From positions 89,904,159 through 89,968,158 of the forward strand of contig NC_057862.1 of NCBI RefSeq assembly GCF_019393635.1: 64,000 bases of DNA, written 5' to 3'. Of this stretch, positions 33,941-45,055 are shown piece after piece. Source of the stretch: Dromiciops gliroides (Eukaryota > Chordata > Mammalia > Microbiotheria > Microbiotheriidae). The notes under the pieces are model-generated. The model did no database searches and was not told where the DNA came from. It saw only the letters and a list, made by a program, of their open reading frames with translations. Positions within the stretch are counted from its first letter, which is position 1. Every line of letters starts with the position of its first letter. Position numbers and translations under genes: made by a program.

Positions 33941-34760
33941 GGGTTCCCTTTATTTCTCATAGTTAATCAACAGTTTTGCAAATTGGGACTATTTTCCCAT
34001 GGTATGTGAAAGGCTTTTTCCTGGTGATTTCTGAGATTTTTCCTTTAATGCTGAATGGGACCATATTCACTACTATATTTCAGGATGAATTGAATTTGAG
34101 GTTCTTGTTTTCCATTCTGCAAATTGTATCAGTCTGTTTTTGGACCAGTATTTTTTATAACTAGTCAAGCTTAATGTTTTATTGTGTTTTTCTGGATGAC
34201 TAATAATTCTCAGATTATGTTGAGTTGTTATACCTTTGAAGTCAATTCTTTGGCTTGTAGAGATTTCAACAGCCCTTCCTATATGTCTTTCTTATATTCT
34301 TTCCTTAATCTCAGTATTTTTGAATTCTGAATCTCCTAGTAATTTTGTTTTCAATGTCTACTGCCTTACTGAGTTTTCCCAATGAGTGATTGTTTCAATT
34401 GTAGTAACTATTTCATTAAAGATATCCAATTTCTATCCTGTTTTTTTTTCCTTTGTAGAATATCTGAATAACTCAGAAATTCTTGACTGGTTTAATCATT
34501 TCTACAGGCATATTTGAATTGTTTTTACAGTATGATTTCTCTTTCTTTGAGGTTTCACATATTTCTTTTATCCCATATTTATTCATCACACCAGTATTTC
34601 TTTGCTTATCATTTGCTCATTTTTTCAATCTCTACTGATTTTTGTGAGCTTTTCCTTATGATAAATTATTTGTTGTTCCCTCTTTATTGTTTTTCTAATT
34701 TTACTTTATTTTGGTACATTTATTACTCTTTTGAGTTGACAAAGAGCAGTTGGGCTTAGA
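33941..34760 (-). repeat. T-rich sequence, possibly very old antisense LINE
   Basis: Strong T bias on the plus strand, as in antisense LINE ORFs, but no block I can match. Low confidence. Confidence 0.25.
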
Positions 34761-35200
34761 TATGATCTCTTATGCATTCATTTTGCCAGATGCCCTAATA
34801 TATCCTTAATAAATTTGGTAATCTGGTTCTTTGGCCCATAGGGCATTGGAAGCAGTAGAACTGAAGGAGATTTGGAGACAAGGGGACAGTTAAAAGGCAG
34901 AAAGCCTCTAAACAACAATAGAAGCCATATCCTAATGTTCAGGGAGAAAATTAAAAACAGCAACCCATAAACAAAAATTAAAGAGCAGACCAAGAATTAT
35001 ATCACCACACTCTGTAATGATGATCTTTATTACAATGACTCTGAAGCATCAAGAGAAGGTTGTTTGTGAAATGTCTCCTTTTACTGGTTGCTGTGGCCAA
35101 AGATGTAAGAGTAGGGGTTATATTGGTAGGTTGTATAGGACCTGGATTTATGAAGACATGGAGCTGAGAACCAAATTTGATCCTTACCATCACTGTGAGC
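34761..35200. other. Single-copy-looking DNA
   Basis: Nothing recognised. Confidence 0.35.
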
Positions 35201-35204
35201 CTTA

Positions 35205-35345
35205 GTTTCCTTATCTAATAGAATACAAGCTCCTATCAGGGCACTGACTGTCTCATTTTGGTAATTTTATTGTCTAAACCTAGCCTAGCACTTGGCATAT
35301 AATAGGTGCTTAATAAATTTTTGTGAATTCATTGATTGATCTTCA
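35205..35345 (+). repeat. L2 LINE 3' end (sense)
   Basis: AGAATACAAGCTCCTATCAG, TAGCACTTGGCATATAATAG, GTGCTTAATAAATTTTTGTG. Confidence 0.7.
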
Positions 35346-35427
35346 AAATCCAGATAACTACAGTGCCTAGCTGACAGAATTATTGGGCAACTTGATGGGA
35401 AAGTTTTTTGATGTATAGCATATAATT

Positions 35428-35507
35428 AGAAGAAGAAGAAGAAGAAGAAGAAGAAGAAGAAGAAGAAGAAGAAGAAGAAGAAGAAGAAGAAGAAGAAGAA
35501 GAAGAAA
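35428..35507 (+). repeat. Uninterrupted (GAA)26 trinucleotide repeat
   Basis: G falls at every third base from 35429 to 35504 with no interruption, giving 26 units. It abuts the inverted 3' end of a MIR-type SINE, so it probably grew from its A-rich tail. Confidence 0.97.
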
Positions 35508-35755
35508 GGAACAAGCATTTATTGAATATCTCATATTCTAGGCACTATGTTAAGCCCTTTAAAATATTATCTTATTTGAACCTTACAACGAATCTTTGAG
35601 GAAAGTGCTATTATAATCCTCATATTACAGTTAAAGAAACTAACATGAGCAGAGGCAAAATGACTTTACCAGGATCACACAGCTAAAAGGATCAGATTTG
35701 AACTCATATCTTCCTGACTCTAGGTCCAGCACTCTATCTACTGCACTACTTACTT
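35508..35755 (-). repeat. MIR-type SINE (antisense, near full length)
   Basis: ACAAGCATTTATTGAATATC, CATATTCTAGGCACTATGTT, TTGAACCTTACAACGAATCT, AGGATCACACAGCTAAAAGG, GACTCTAGGTCCAGCACTCT. Confidence 0.75.
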
Positions 35756-36031
35756 ATACACACACTTACACACATATGTATTGGATAGGTGCTGAGAATG
35801 GATAAGAGGTTAAGAAATCCTAGAACTGATTAGTCAGCATAGACAACATTTAGTAATCACTCAGCACTTCCATTGATCTAATCCTTGCTACACAAATCCA
35901 TCTCTTTGCTAATAATAGTCTTTCTGTGATGTATCTTGATCTCAATCAACTGAATTCTGTACATGGGTTTTTCCTGAATATAAAATGAGAAACAATACAT
36001 GGACAATTTAATTGACACATTAGTGCTCCTG

Positions 36032-36033
36032 AA

Positions 36034-36082
<49 letters not shown>

Positions 36083-36140
36083 TACACATACACACATATG
36101 CACACACATATATGTGTGCATATATATATATATATATTTT
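36032..36140. repeat. (TA)n/(CA)n compound microsatellite
   Basis: TATATATACATATATATATA, then ACACACATACACATACACAC, then TA again. Confidence 0.93.
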
Positions 36141-36284
36141 TTAAAGCCCTCTAGGGTATCCTCTATGATGAATTTATAGGAAATGTAGACAAGAAGCACA
36201 CAGGATGAGAGGCTTGAAGTGGCAGCCATTTGAATCAATGGACAAAGTGCCCACATAAATGAAATCAGTACTCTGCCAGAGTAC

Positions 36285-36685
36285 CGATCAATCAAGATGT
36301 ATTTAATAAGCATCTATTGTGTACTAGATTAATGCTACTGAGGATAGGAAGTTGAAAATGACTCAGTACCTGCCCTCAAGGAACTTAGAGCCAATTGGGG
36401 GAACCTTGGCATAAAGAATAGAGAATTTACAAAACAGAGGATAAAGAACATGCTAAATAAGTAAAAGATAATTTGTTGGTGAGGGGAGCAGGGGAAAGGA
36501 CAAATGACTGGGGAAATCAGGACAACCCATTGTAGCAGGTGAATTGAAAGATAACCAGAAATTTTAAGAATAAGAGGTGAGAAGAGAGTGCATTTCAGGC
36601 ATAAGGGACAGCTTGTAAGAAAAAGAAAAATGGCACAGAGCCAATAAACCTGAGACAGTGGTTATAAATTTAATTTGTTGAAAGG
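36285..36685 (-). repeat. L2 LINE 3' region (antisense, about 400 bp)
   Basis: AATCAAGATGTATTTAATAA, GTACCTGCCCTCAAGGAACT and further in CATTTCAGGCATAAGGGACA: the 3' end and upstream part of one antisense L2 in the right order. Confidence 0.7.
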
Positions 36686-36689
36686 AGAG

Positions 36690-38160
36690 AGACTACTGGG
36701 GTCACTGCGTCCTTTTTGCAACACAGCAGCATAGCTCTGTGGGTCTGGTTGCCTGTATGGTTTTCTAGGTATTCTTTCAGTTTTGTGTAGGGGTTCTGCT
36801 ATAAATTATTTAAGGTCCTAAGCACAGAATACCTTCAAAGACTGCAGAGATGACTCTGTCACAAATTAGCAACAACTGCACCCACAGTGAAGACCCTCTT
36901 TAATCACCCCATTCACTCTGCAATGCCTCCATTGGTAGTCACAAGATACTGGTGGTTAGTGGTGATGAGGCTCTAATGTTGTACTACTTTAGACAGTAAA
37001 TTCTTAATGGGCAAGAATCTTTCCCATTTACTATTTTGCCCATGTTACCATGGAGTCTTAACGATTGCTATTAAATGCTGATGAAGGGATAATAGCCTTG
37101 CCACGCTGCCTAATTCATGTTTCAAATGCTCTAATGGTAAAATATGCTTAGGGAAAATATAGTCCCAGGTAAGAGTTGCCCCATTTTAGAAATGACTGCT
37201 CTTAATGGTATAATAAAGTGACCTCACTCCAGAACTAATAGGTTTGAGGAGAAGTCTGACTCATGGGAAAATAAAGTTCCATTTGCAGGATCTTCCCTCC
37301 ACCCAGTGGCATCTATCCCTTTTCTCATTTATTGTTGTTACTGCCAGTTATTTTTTTCTTTCTTCTAAAGAAAAATTAATTCCTTATTCAGGTTCCCCCT
37401 TATACCCAGCCTATTTGGTTTTTGTGTGACTGAACATGGGCTGCTTCTCCTGGGGTCTTTTCTGTACGGATACCACACAATTGAATCCTAAGTGGCTCAC
37501 AAACCTTTGTTTCACCAGCATCATTTGTAATATGTTACTTTGGCAGTGGTCTGCTTTGGTACTGAAGTCACTCTTGCATCAGCTGCCAAAGGATGCCTCT
37601 TCCCCTAGTTTTCTTTCTACTCTTTCTTTTATGACTTACAAGGAGTCTCTTTCTTCAGCTGCCTGCCTCCCCCTCACTAAATTCTTTTGAATCTGCTTTT
37701 CCTGTTCAGCTTGTGTCGCTGACTTGCCCCCCTCCTCCCCCGCCCCAAGCCCCAGCTGTCAGCAGCCGCAGCATCTGGGGAATGATAAACACCTCACAGA
37801 GGCTTTTGTTATCCTTATGAAAAGCAGTAGGAAAAATTTATTATAACACAAATTCAATCATCTTATCAAAAGGACCTGGGATCCTTCTGAGAATAAATTG
37901 TGTAACCTTCAACCAGTGGCTGGCAGTAATTAGTACAGGTACTGTAATCATTGTATAGCTGCTGGCCAAGCCCTTTGGGTTCATGATGTAATGAATCACT
38001 GTTCTCCACCAGCCACACTAATATCATCATATCTACTGCATACTTATAAAAGCTTGGAATTCTTGTTGAAGGAGTCTGCTTATAACTGAACAGGGTATAT
38101 GTTGATTAAGGTGTTCAGCTTTTTCCTAATATTAATTACAAAGAGAAGGTTAAAAAGAAA
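36690..38160. other. Long single-copy block; candidate conserved enhancer region
   Basis: About 1.5 kb without recognisable repeats. A GC-richer stretch at 37725-37785 (CCCCGCCCC, GCAGCCGCAGCATC) leads into an AT-rich part with AATGATAAACACC, TTATCCTTATG and GGCAGTAATTAGTACAGG (FOX-, GATA- and homeodomain-type cores). It lies 5-6 kb downstream of the predicted PLPP4 end. Regulatory function is a guess from composition. Confidence 0.35.
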
Positions 38161-38184
38161 TGAGTACGAATGAATCACAGATGC

Positions 38185-38335
38185 TTCATGGGAGGCAGTA
38201 CTATGTAGCAGGCAGGCTTTCAGTTAGGAAAACATGAGTTCAAGTTCTGACTGTGATACATACTAGCTATGTGCCCACGGCAATTTATTTAAATTTTTGG
38301 TGCCCCAGGCAACTCTCTAAAACTATAAATCACAC
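38185..38335 (+). repeat. MIR-type relic (sense)
   Basis: GGAGGCAGTACTATGTAGCA, ACATGAGTTCAAGTTCTGAC, ACTAGCTATGTGCCCACGGC. Confidence 0.65.
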
Positions 38336-38529
38336 ATGAGTTGTGATCTACACAGGGAAAGGATTTTCCACAGGGAAAGTTCCTTATATTGATGAAATCA
38401 TAGGTAAAAAACAAAGAAATTCTACAAATGCAAGGTATTATCATTATGTAATGATAACCAGTGAAGAAAGAAATACAGTATTTTCAATTTATTTAATTTT
38501 ACTATATCCTCCCTTTAGTTGCATTCTGC

Positions 38530-38775
38530 TCTGGTATATTATAAAAATAATTAACAATCATAGAGCACTTTAAAGTTTACAAAGCACTTCACATACATGT
38601 CCTCATTTGCTTTTCTCAACAGTAGGTACTATTATTCTTCTCATTTTTCAGATTAAGAAATTGAGTCAGTTAAGAGGTTTTCCCAGGGTCACACAGTCAG
38701 TAAGTGTCTGAGGAGGGGCTCAAACTGAGGTCTTCCTGACTCTCAGCTCAGTGCTTTTCCCACTCTATATACACC
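38530..38775 (-). repeat. MIR-type SINE (antisense)
   Basis: GAGCACTTTAAAGTTTACAA, CTCATTTTTCAGATTAAGAA, CCCAGGGTCACACAGTCAGT, CTGACTCTCAGCTCAGTGCT. Confidence 0.75.
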
Positions 38776-38999
38776 ATTGCTTCTTTTCATGGGATGGAGG
38801 TGACCTTGGGTTCTCAAAAACTAGGCTGGTAGAGCACAAGCCTACAAATCAAGAAAGGCATCAAGAGATTATGTATATTGTATAATCGTCAGGAAATGAT
38901 GCTTGGAGAGACCCATCACTAAAAGGGTAGTCACAGGATATATGAGGAGGGGTGCTTGGGAGAAGGAACTGTAGGGCAGACACTTGACAACTCATGCAG

Positions 39000-39120
39000 A
39001 CCATTATGATCTGTAAGTGTAAGTTCCTTGATGGGAGGGATTTTTTTATACCCAGTGCCAAGCAAAGGGCCTGACACAAAGTAAGTGCTTATGCAATGCT
39101 TGTTGAGTTGAGTTCATTGA
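39000..39120 (+). repeat. L2 LINE 3' end (sense)
   Basis: AAGTTCCTTGATGGGAGGGA, AAGGGCCTGACACAAAGTAA, GTGCTTATGCAATGCTTGTT. Confidence 0.65.
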
Positions 39121-39334
39121 AGGTAATATCCAAGTAGCTAAAACCACAAATCTTGGTTAAAAGCTTTAAAAAAATTACTATATGCCCAAGATCCCTTTGA
39201 GTTTTGTGCTGTTGGCACAAATAACCTACAATATTAAGATACATTAAGACGGGGCCCTTCTTTAGTTTTTTGTGATTCTGCCAACAGGTTATTGGAAGTA
39301 TTGTACTAAATATAAAAGACCACACCCAATAACA

Positions 39335-39470
39335 AAACCATTAGAATATAAGCTTCTTGAGGGCAAGGGATGTTTTTGTTTTCTTTCTGTTTGTATTTCT
39401 ATTTCCAGCACTTAGCAGAGTGCCTGACAAACTGTAAACACCTAATAAATCATAGTTGACTGACAAATAA
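39335..39470 (+). repeat. L2 LINE 3' end (sense)
   Basis: AGAATATAAGCTTCTTGAGG, GCAAGGGATGTTTTTG, CCAGCACTTAGCAGAGTGCC, CTAATAAATCATAG. Confidence 0.7.
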
Positions 39471-41455
39471 TAGATGTCACTAGAACGCACCCCCTTAAAC
39501 AAAATCAACAAAAACTCATCAGTGGCCTAGGAATTTCTATGACAGTCTGCTGAAATACAGAAAGATATTGTCAGTGCATTTCAAGCTCTGACCAGGGAGA
39601 AGGTACTCTGGGTGCCAGTTCTTAGAAATATCCCTAGAGTGAAAAATAATGTGTCAGGCTACTGTTGTTTGATAAAAATAACCCTTAAAAACGCTGAACT
39701 CTCTTTGCATGACTTTATATTCGCAAAGCAAATTCTGATCTCTAACTTCATTGCCCAAGTGGACCTAACTACCAGGACACGTTAAATACTTTGGGCAAAT
39801 AATTGAACTTGGTTTTTGACTAGAGATATTGCCTGTTAAAAATAATGAAATTATATTCCTTCTCCTAAATAACTCTTGTGAGTTTGGCTAGCATGAACCA
39901 ATTCCACTTCTATGTGTTTGTAAAATTAAGTTTCTGAGTCTGTACAACTGAGGCCCAGATGAAGGACTCCCAGGGGAGCTGTGTGACAGACTGCCTCCTG
40001 CCCTTGGTTCTAATTCCTCATTGTAAAAAAGTGGAGAATCTCATAAAATTGGCTTTTCAGTTATCATCAGTCATTAATTTTCACTGTGATCTGATGATCC
40101 AAGTGGCATTTCCAAGTGATTCCTGCTACCCAGGGACCAGTAGAATTTTCCCCCAGAGATCTCTGGACACACAGAGATAGAATCATACTCCTGGATTCTG
40201 AATCCCATAAAAGGAAAACCCAGGAATATACACAAATCCATCAAAAAAGTTAATGTGAGAAAGTAGGACCCTATCACAAATGCAGGAGATGCACCAGAGC
40301 CCCCAGCTTCACCACAATGTGTTATCTAGGAATTATACCAGCAAAAAAACAAGGCTACAAATATTTAATCTCTTCTGAACAAATGTCCAGCCCTTTAAAA
40401 ATCATCAGCCAAAAGAAATTTCTGTCCCCTTCTTGCACTCTGTTAGTGTTTATTTGCTGCCTTCAACCATTCCCTGATGGCAGTGATAGGGAGCAGTTGG
40501 TCCCACTGTCCTGCATGAGCAACTTTTGTGTTTATTTCTTTCCAAACTGACAATTTATATGGGGAGCCAGTATTCACTGTTGCATTTACATCTAAGTTTT
40601 CCACAAGCTTATTTACTAAGGTTGCTGATCTATTGATACCATTCATTCTTTCCTCTGCTCTCCTCAAAAGGTGTAGACACCCACAGACACTCAGCCTTAA
40701 CAGGCTGTTGGCTTTTACTATTGTCTTGCTTTCATTTTGTCATGTTATTATATTTTAAGCAAGCTATTTTGTATATCAAAATGCATTCTTAAGACTAAAT
40801 CATTGATATCTCATGTTCAAAAAAAAAAGAAAATTTGCAAAGGTACAAAAATCCACATTCATGTGCTGCTTTATTGGTGCACACAGCATTACATTTCCTT
40901 CACATTAATAGAGCATGAAATTAAAATACATGGAGCCACAAATGTGCCTTTTCTATGTTGGCTTGAGCTGGTAATGATTGCTTCTAATGATCCTTCTTGA
41001 AGTTTCCTGTTATTATGCTCATCATAACTTTAATTGCTCTTTAATCAAACTCTTCTATGCCCTTTTTGAAGACTTTCCTTTTAATGATGTCCATTAAAAG
41101 TCCTCAATTCTTTGCTGGCTTTCAAGTCCTTTCTGACCATTCACTCCAAAATAGAAGTAGGCTGCATGTACATTTCACTCTTTAATTTCATTGTAAATCT
41201 TTCACATCTCTGCTAAATAGGGAGCTATTGTTCATTAGACCTAAGTAAGCCCTTCTGATTCTTCATCCAAAGCCTCAGGTTAAGTAGGTTCTGCTGGCCA
41301 CATCCCACTGAAAAATCACATCAAACGTCCTTTGTTCATCAAATTTGAATGTAATTTCTAAAAATTTCTGAGCAGAAGAGGGAAGGATTTCATTAGCCTA
41401 GGAAACTCTCAGTGTGGAACCTCCCTCCATCAATGCATATCAGCACTCACCTGTA
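39471..41455. other. Long single-copy block; candidate conserved non-coding DNA
   Basis: About 2 kb just downstream of PLPP4 with no repeat I recognise. 39530-39780 and 40900-41300 have many TAAT/ATTA cores (TTTAATTGCTC, CTTTAATTTCATT). Several short ORFs lie here in conflicting frames, none with splice or domain support. Confidence 0.35.
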
Positions 41456-41459
41456 ATTT

Positions 41460-41610
41460 ATAGTATTATAGAATCATTTAGGAGCACTGAGAGGTTAAAT
41501 AACTTTCCCATAGTTCCTTAGCTAGAAAGTCTCAGCAGCAGGATCAGAATCCAGGTCTTCCTGATGCTGAGGCCTACTTTAACCAGTACACCAACCTGCC
41601 TCTCATTGCA
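41460..41610 (-). repeat. MIR-type relic (antisense)
   Basis: AGAGGTTAAATAACTTTCCC, GGATCAGAATCCAGGTCTTC, CCAGTACACCAACCTGCC. Confidence 0.6.
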
Positions 41611-43000
41611 TCAGAATATAGTTAATTATTCTTGTAGTTTTCTAAATATTTGGCCTAAACAAATTTCTCTGTATATTGATTTCTTTTTGGTTTCTAAAAT
41701 TCTTTTCTACTGTGAAGGAGAAAATATTTTGAAGAATTGACTTGATTAATTAAAGGCCAAAGTCAGTTAATTATAAGTCATCTCCTCCTGAGAGGAGTTC
41801 TTATCTCACCACATGGCTACAGATCTGATGTATATGCAAAAGGAACGCAATTTGTAACTGGCTGCACTGTCCTCACCTAACCTAGCTTGTTCAGCCAATA
41901 CCTTCTAACCCAGAGTAGGCAGTGGAGAACAAATCCTTCTTGATTTCTCCAGCCAGCTGACAGAGATGGTGGCATGTCCTGCTGTCATGGATCAATTTAT
42001 AAATCTGTTTAGGTCTTTTCAAACCATAGTTTGTTTAGCCAGCTACTGGAAAGTGACATTCTTTTGGACGTTAACTGGTTTTGCTGACATTCCATAGTTA
42101 TAGGAGCCACAAGGTATGCTCCCAAATGTACTTAGCTGAATGTAGTAGTATCTCTTTTAAAAAGTTGGTTGAGAATTAGCATTCTGCTCTATACCAAGTG
42201 TGTACATGGACTGCTGTGCCTAGACAACCTGAAAAGCGAAAAAAGGAATATCGAGGAATCCAAATGCTTCTCTTAGGCTGTTGCTTGAGTTATTAACATT
42301 CCAAAACACCTCTACAAAGCAGGAAACAGAAACTAGTTGTCCCATCGGGGGTCCTTTATATCTGGGAAGGCATTTAGCATTACAGAGAACTCAGAACTCA
42401 AAGGCAGGGGACTGTGATACCAGACCTGTCTCATTCTTTTTTGGTGACCTTGAGCTTCTGGTTCAGTTCTCCCTTAAAGGCTCCATTTCTGTTCAGTAAA
42501 ATGGACAACAGGATATCATACTATTGTGTTCAGAATGGTCACACAAATCATCAACTCCTGAAAAGGGGCTGTGGGGAACTGTGACCTTAGTTATTGGCTT
42601 CTTGACCTAATAAATAAGACATTTCAGGGACCAGATTCCTGGATGAAGGATTCTGGAAAATGGGCAGCCCCAGAAAACAGAGGTTCCCCATCTTCTCCAT
42701 TAGTCCATACTTTTTTTTTTTTGCAGCTGGTGATCTACTCTTGAAGTTACACCATCCCAGTCTCTTCTGAAATGAATGACTCACAGGGCTCTGAAAATGC
42801 TGAGATCAAAGCAAAGATTTTTCTGGTCCATCCGAGAAACAGATTCTCTAACAATCTGATGACTCCAAAACCTTCCAAGGCTTCATGGGCTAGAATAGAC
42901 ATCCAGACCACTGAATTACAAAGTGGGCCTTTCAGGCCAGAGGTAGGATGGCCAGGCCTCTTTAAAGTATGATGTTGTCCTTGTTAGTGCTGCCCAATGG
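41611..43000. other. Single-copy DNA immediately downstream of PLPP4
   Basis: No recognisable repeat in about 1.4 kb. It may contain extended 3' UTR or regulatory sequence. No second poly(A)-anchored exon could be supported. Confidence 0.35.
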
Positions 43001-43011
43001 GAGGATGAGCA

Positions 43012-43445
43012 CAGGATATTTCAGATAGAGATTTTATTGTTTTACAAGCATGAAAACACAAAAAAGGGCACCATTACATCTAACATTTTAGAGAAAGGAG
43101 TTGGCCAAGTGAAGCTGACATCACAGTCACACTTGGATGCTTTCTTTAACACCTGTACTTGGGTTTTGTTTGCTTGCTTGCTTTTTCCTCCCTTAAAACA
43201 AAACAAAACATTTTTTTTTCTGTTTTTCTTTGCCAACTCAATTAAATTGAAAATAGATATCTCAAAAAACATTGTAGACTCCAAATGCCAAATGGAAGCA
43301 AGAAGGAGAAGATCACTCAAAGGATAACTTTAGAAAACAACAGATGAAAAACATACTATAAGAAATCTTTTCTATGATGTTATGAGGAGGGAAAAGATAG
43401 AGGATGTGACCCAGGTTAAAATGTCTCAATGTGCCTGTGCACTAG
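43012..43445 (-). other. PLPP4: PLPP4 putative 3' UTR
   Basis: After the TGA at 43446 the minus strand runs about 410 bases with no recognisable interspersed repeat to the first AATAAA. It contains a short A-rich/T-rich stretch near 43196-43225. Two ORFs overlapping it on opposite strands (43037-43327 and 43042-43320) look like chance readings. The 3' limit is inferred from the hexamer; alternative longer UTRs cannot be excluded. Confidence 0.55.
43033..43038 (-). terminator. PLPP4: Poly(A) signal AATAAA for PLPP4 (predicted)
   Basis: TTTATT on the plus strand is AATAAA on the gene strand, the first canonical hexamer downstream of the stop codon. Cleavage would be expected roughly 10-30 bases further on, near 43003-43023. 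Confidence 0.5.
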
Positions 43446-43645
43446 TCATACTGGTCCTTCTGTTATTCCCTCCAGTGGCATTCCAGAAGCATTATCAGCA
43501 GTAGGTCTCTCATCTTTCTTCAGAGAGCTCGGAATCCGAAGACTGACATAAGGTTTATGGCAAGCTGTGTTAGCCAAAGGAGGATAATGCTGTCTGTAGC
43601 AAACGTAAGCGAAAATGAGGCCAATTACTCCACCCACGAATGAAT
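43446..43645 (-). CDS. PLPP4: PLPP4 terminal coding exon (phospholipid phosphatase 4, C-terminus)
   Basis: Read on the minus strand, a polypyrimidine tract ending CTACCTAG (acceptor AG at 43647-43646) precedes an open frame of 66 codons and TGA (43448-43446). The exon starts with AT, the last two bases of a split codon, so the intron is phase 2. Completed with G this gives Asp, then SFVGGVIGL, a hydrophobic stretch (last membrane segment), CYRQHYPP, NTACHKPYVSLR and a polar tail ending LEGITEGPV. I recognise this as the C-terminus of PLPP4, an integral-membrane phosphatase that dephosphorylates phosphatidate, diacylglycerol pyrophosphate and related lipids. In the family C3 motif (SR, five residues, H, three residues, D) the split codon would be the final Asp; the Ser-Arg and catalytic His lie on the upstream exon, outside the window. 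The paralogue PLPP5 also has a CYRQ-Y-PP segment, but its tail differs. No frameshift or stop is seen; the exon looks functional. Confidence 0.93.
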
Positions 43646-43724
43646 CTAGGTAGAAAAAAAAATTTTAAAAGAAGCATATTATGTTTTGAAAGTAGCAAAT
43701 TATATCTTAGTAAGAGGTAGTAAT
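43646..43724 (-). other. PLPP4: Start (gene 3' end) of the last PLPP4 intron
   Basis: The gene strand shows an A/T-rich run, then TTTTTTTTCTACCTAG at the acceptor. The intron should extend through the rest of the window: I found no plausible donor preceded by codons for the catalytic HHWQ segment anywhere up to 64000. Confidence 0.75.
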
Positions 43725-43990
43725 TAAACTTGGAGTCAGGATGAGTAGTGTTCTATTCCTGGCGGAATTCGTTAGAAATATAATCCTGTATAATGTTTAA
43801 CCTGTCCGGACTTCAGGTCCTTATCTGTAAAATGAGAGGATCTAACCTGTACCAATTTCATAGGGTTCTGTGAGGATTAAATGAGAAAACATAAGTAAAC
43901 TGTTCTGTAAACTGTAAAGTATTACATAATTTCTTATTGTGTTGTTCTGAGGAAATAGTACTTTTAAAATTTAAATGTTTTTATTATAAA
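43725..43990 (+). repeat. MIR-type SINE (sense)
   Basis: TTGGAGTCAGGATGAGTAGT, TTATCTGTAAAATGAGAGGA, TTTCATAGGGTTCTGTGAGG, ATTAAATGAGAAAACATAAG. Confidence 0.72.
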
Positions 43991-44002
43991 CTTAAAAATA
44001 GG

Positions 44003-44141
44003 GACAGCAAGGTGGCGCAGTGGATAGAGCACTGGCCCTGGAGTCAGGAGGACCTGAGTTCAGATCCAACCTCAGACACTTAACACTGTATGACCCTGGG
44101 CAAGTCACTTAACCCCAATTGCCTCACCCCCCTCCCCAAAT
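44003..44141 (+). mobile_element. tRNA/CORE-SINE
   Basis: GGGACAGCAAGGTGGCGCAG, GCACTGGCCCTGGAGTCAGG, then a shortened core (TATGACCCTGGGCAAGTCAC) and CCCCAATTGCCTCAC. No clear TSD. Confidence 0.9.
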
Positions 44142-44150
44142 AAACAAATG

Positions 44151-44877
44151 CATTTCAATGGAAAAAGAAAAGGAAAATAGGACTATATTTAAAAGTTTGA
44201 GTTTCTTTATTAGATGGTTTAAATATCTATTTCTACCTACTATGGTTTGTGGGGTCTGACACACTTATCACTTATTCTCAGTTTACCATTTGACTCATTC
44301 TCATATTCCAGAACAATTTTAGGCTATATTTTCATATTTACTTGTTAATTAGTGAAATTGCAACCTGTCTTTCATCAATCAGTTTGTTTCAACCCCCATT
44401 CCAGCTTATTAATTATTTCTCATATAAACTTGAGAAACTTCCTTTGTTAATAATAATTATTCCTATCTCTCAATATTAAATCCCTTAACTTCCTAGTATT
44501 AAATAAACCTTAATGATACTGAATATGGAATTTGTTAGCAATAAAAGTACTATTAAATTAAGCCATAGATAAATAAGACATAGATGATATTTTGGGAATG
44601 AGAAAATCTACAGTTAGAGTCACCTTGAAGCCTCACTTTGATAGCAGAGGACTTTTCTTCACTCCTAGAAATACAAATCCACCATTGATTTCATTCACTA
44701 CACTGAATAAAGTCTCTCAAGAATCCTTTTCAGTATCTCTTCAAGATAAGAGATTAAGAGATAAATTCAGTGTTTGAGGAAATAAATGACTAGTCCTTTT
44801 TATTTCCTTTTTATTTCATAGCTTTAGTTATGAAAGTTACCAGTCTCTCTAGAATACTCTTTAGGCTGCCAATTCCT
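44151..44877. other. Single-copy-looking AT-rich intronic DNA
   Basis: Nothing recognised. Confidence 0.4.
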
Positions 44878-44888
44878 CATACATTCTT

Positions 44889-45029
44889 TTTTTTTTTTTT
44901 TTTTAGTGAGGCAATTGGAGTTAAGTGACTCGCCCAGGGTCACACAGCTAGTAGTCTGAGGCTGGATTTGAACCCAGGTATTCCTGACTCCAGGGCCAGT
45001 GCTCTATCCACTGTACCACCTAGCTGTCC
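44889..45029 (-). mobile_element. tRNA/CORE-SINE (antisense), first unit of a dimer
   Basis: Starts with a T run, then GTGAGGCAATTGGAGTTAAG, CACACAGCTAGTAGTCTGAG and CCACCTAGCTGTCCC. Its left flank CATACATTCTT (44878-44888) has no partner at its own right end but matches the flank after the second unit (45206-45216). Confidence 0.9.
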
Positions 45030-45055
45030 CTAAAAATAGTGCATATATATTCAGG

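Noticed and set aside
35428..35507. CRISPR-like array
   Set aside because: A simple trinucleotide repeat without spacers; the organism is a vertebrate.
37436..37690. 84-codon ORF in a repeat-free block
   Set aside because: No splice signals, no recognisable domain, hydrophobic/Ser-rich composition as expected from T/C-rich DNA.
43037..43327. 96-codon plus-strand ORF and a 92-codon minus ORF in the PLPP4 3' UTR
   Set aside because: They overlap each other within the predicted UTR, contain a homopolymer-rich stretch, and show no domain.
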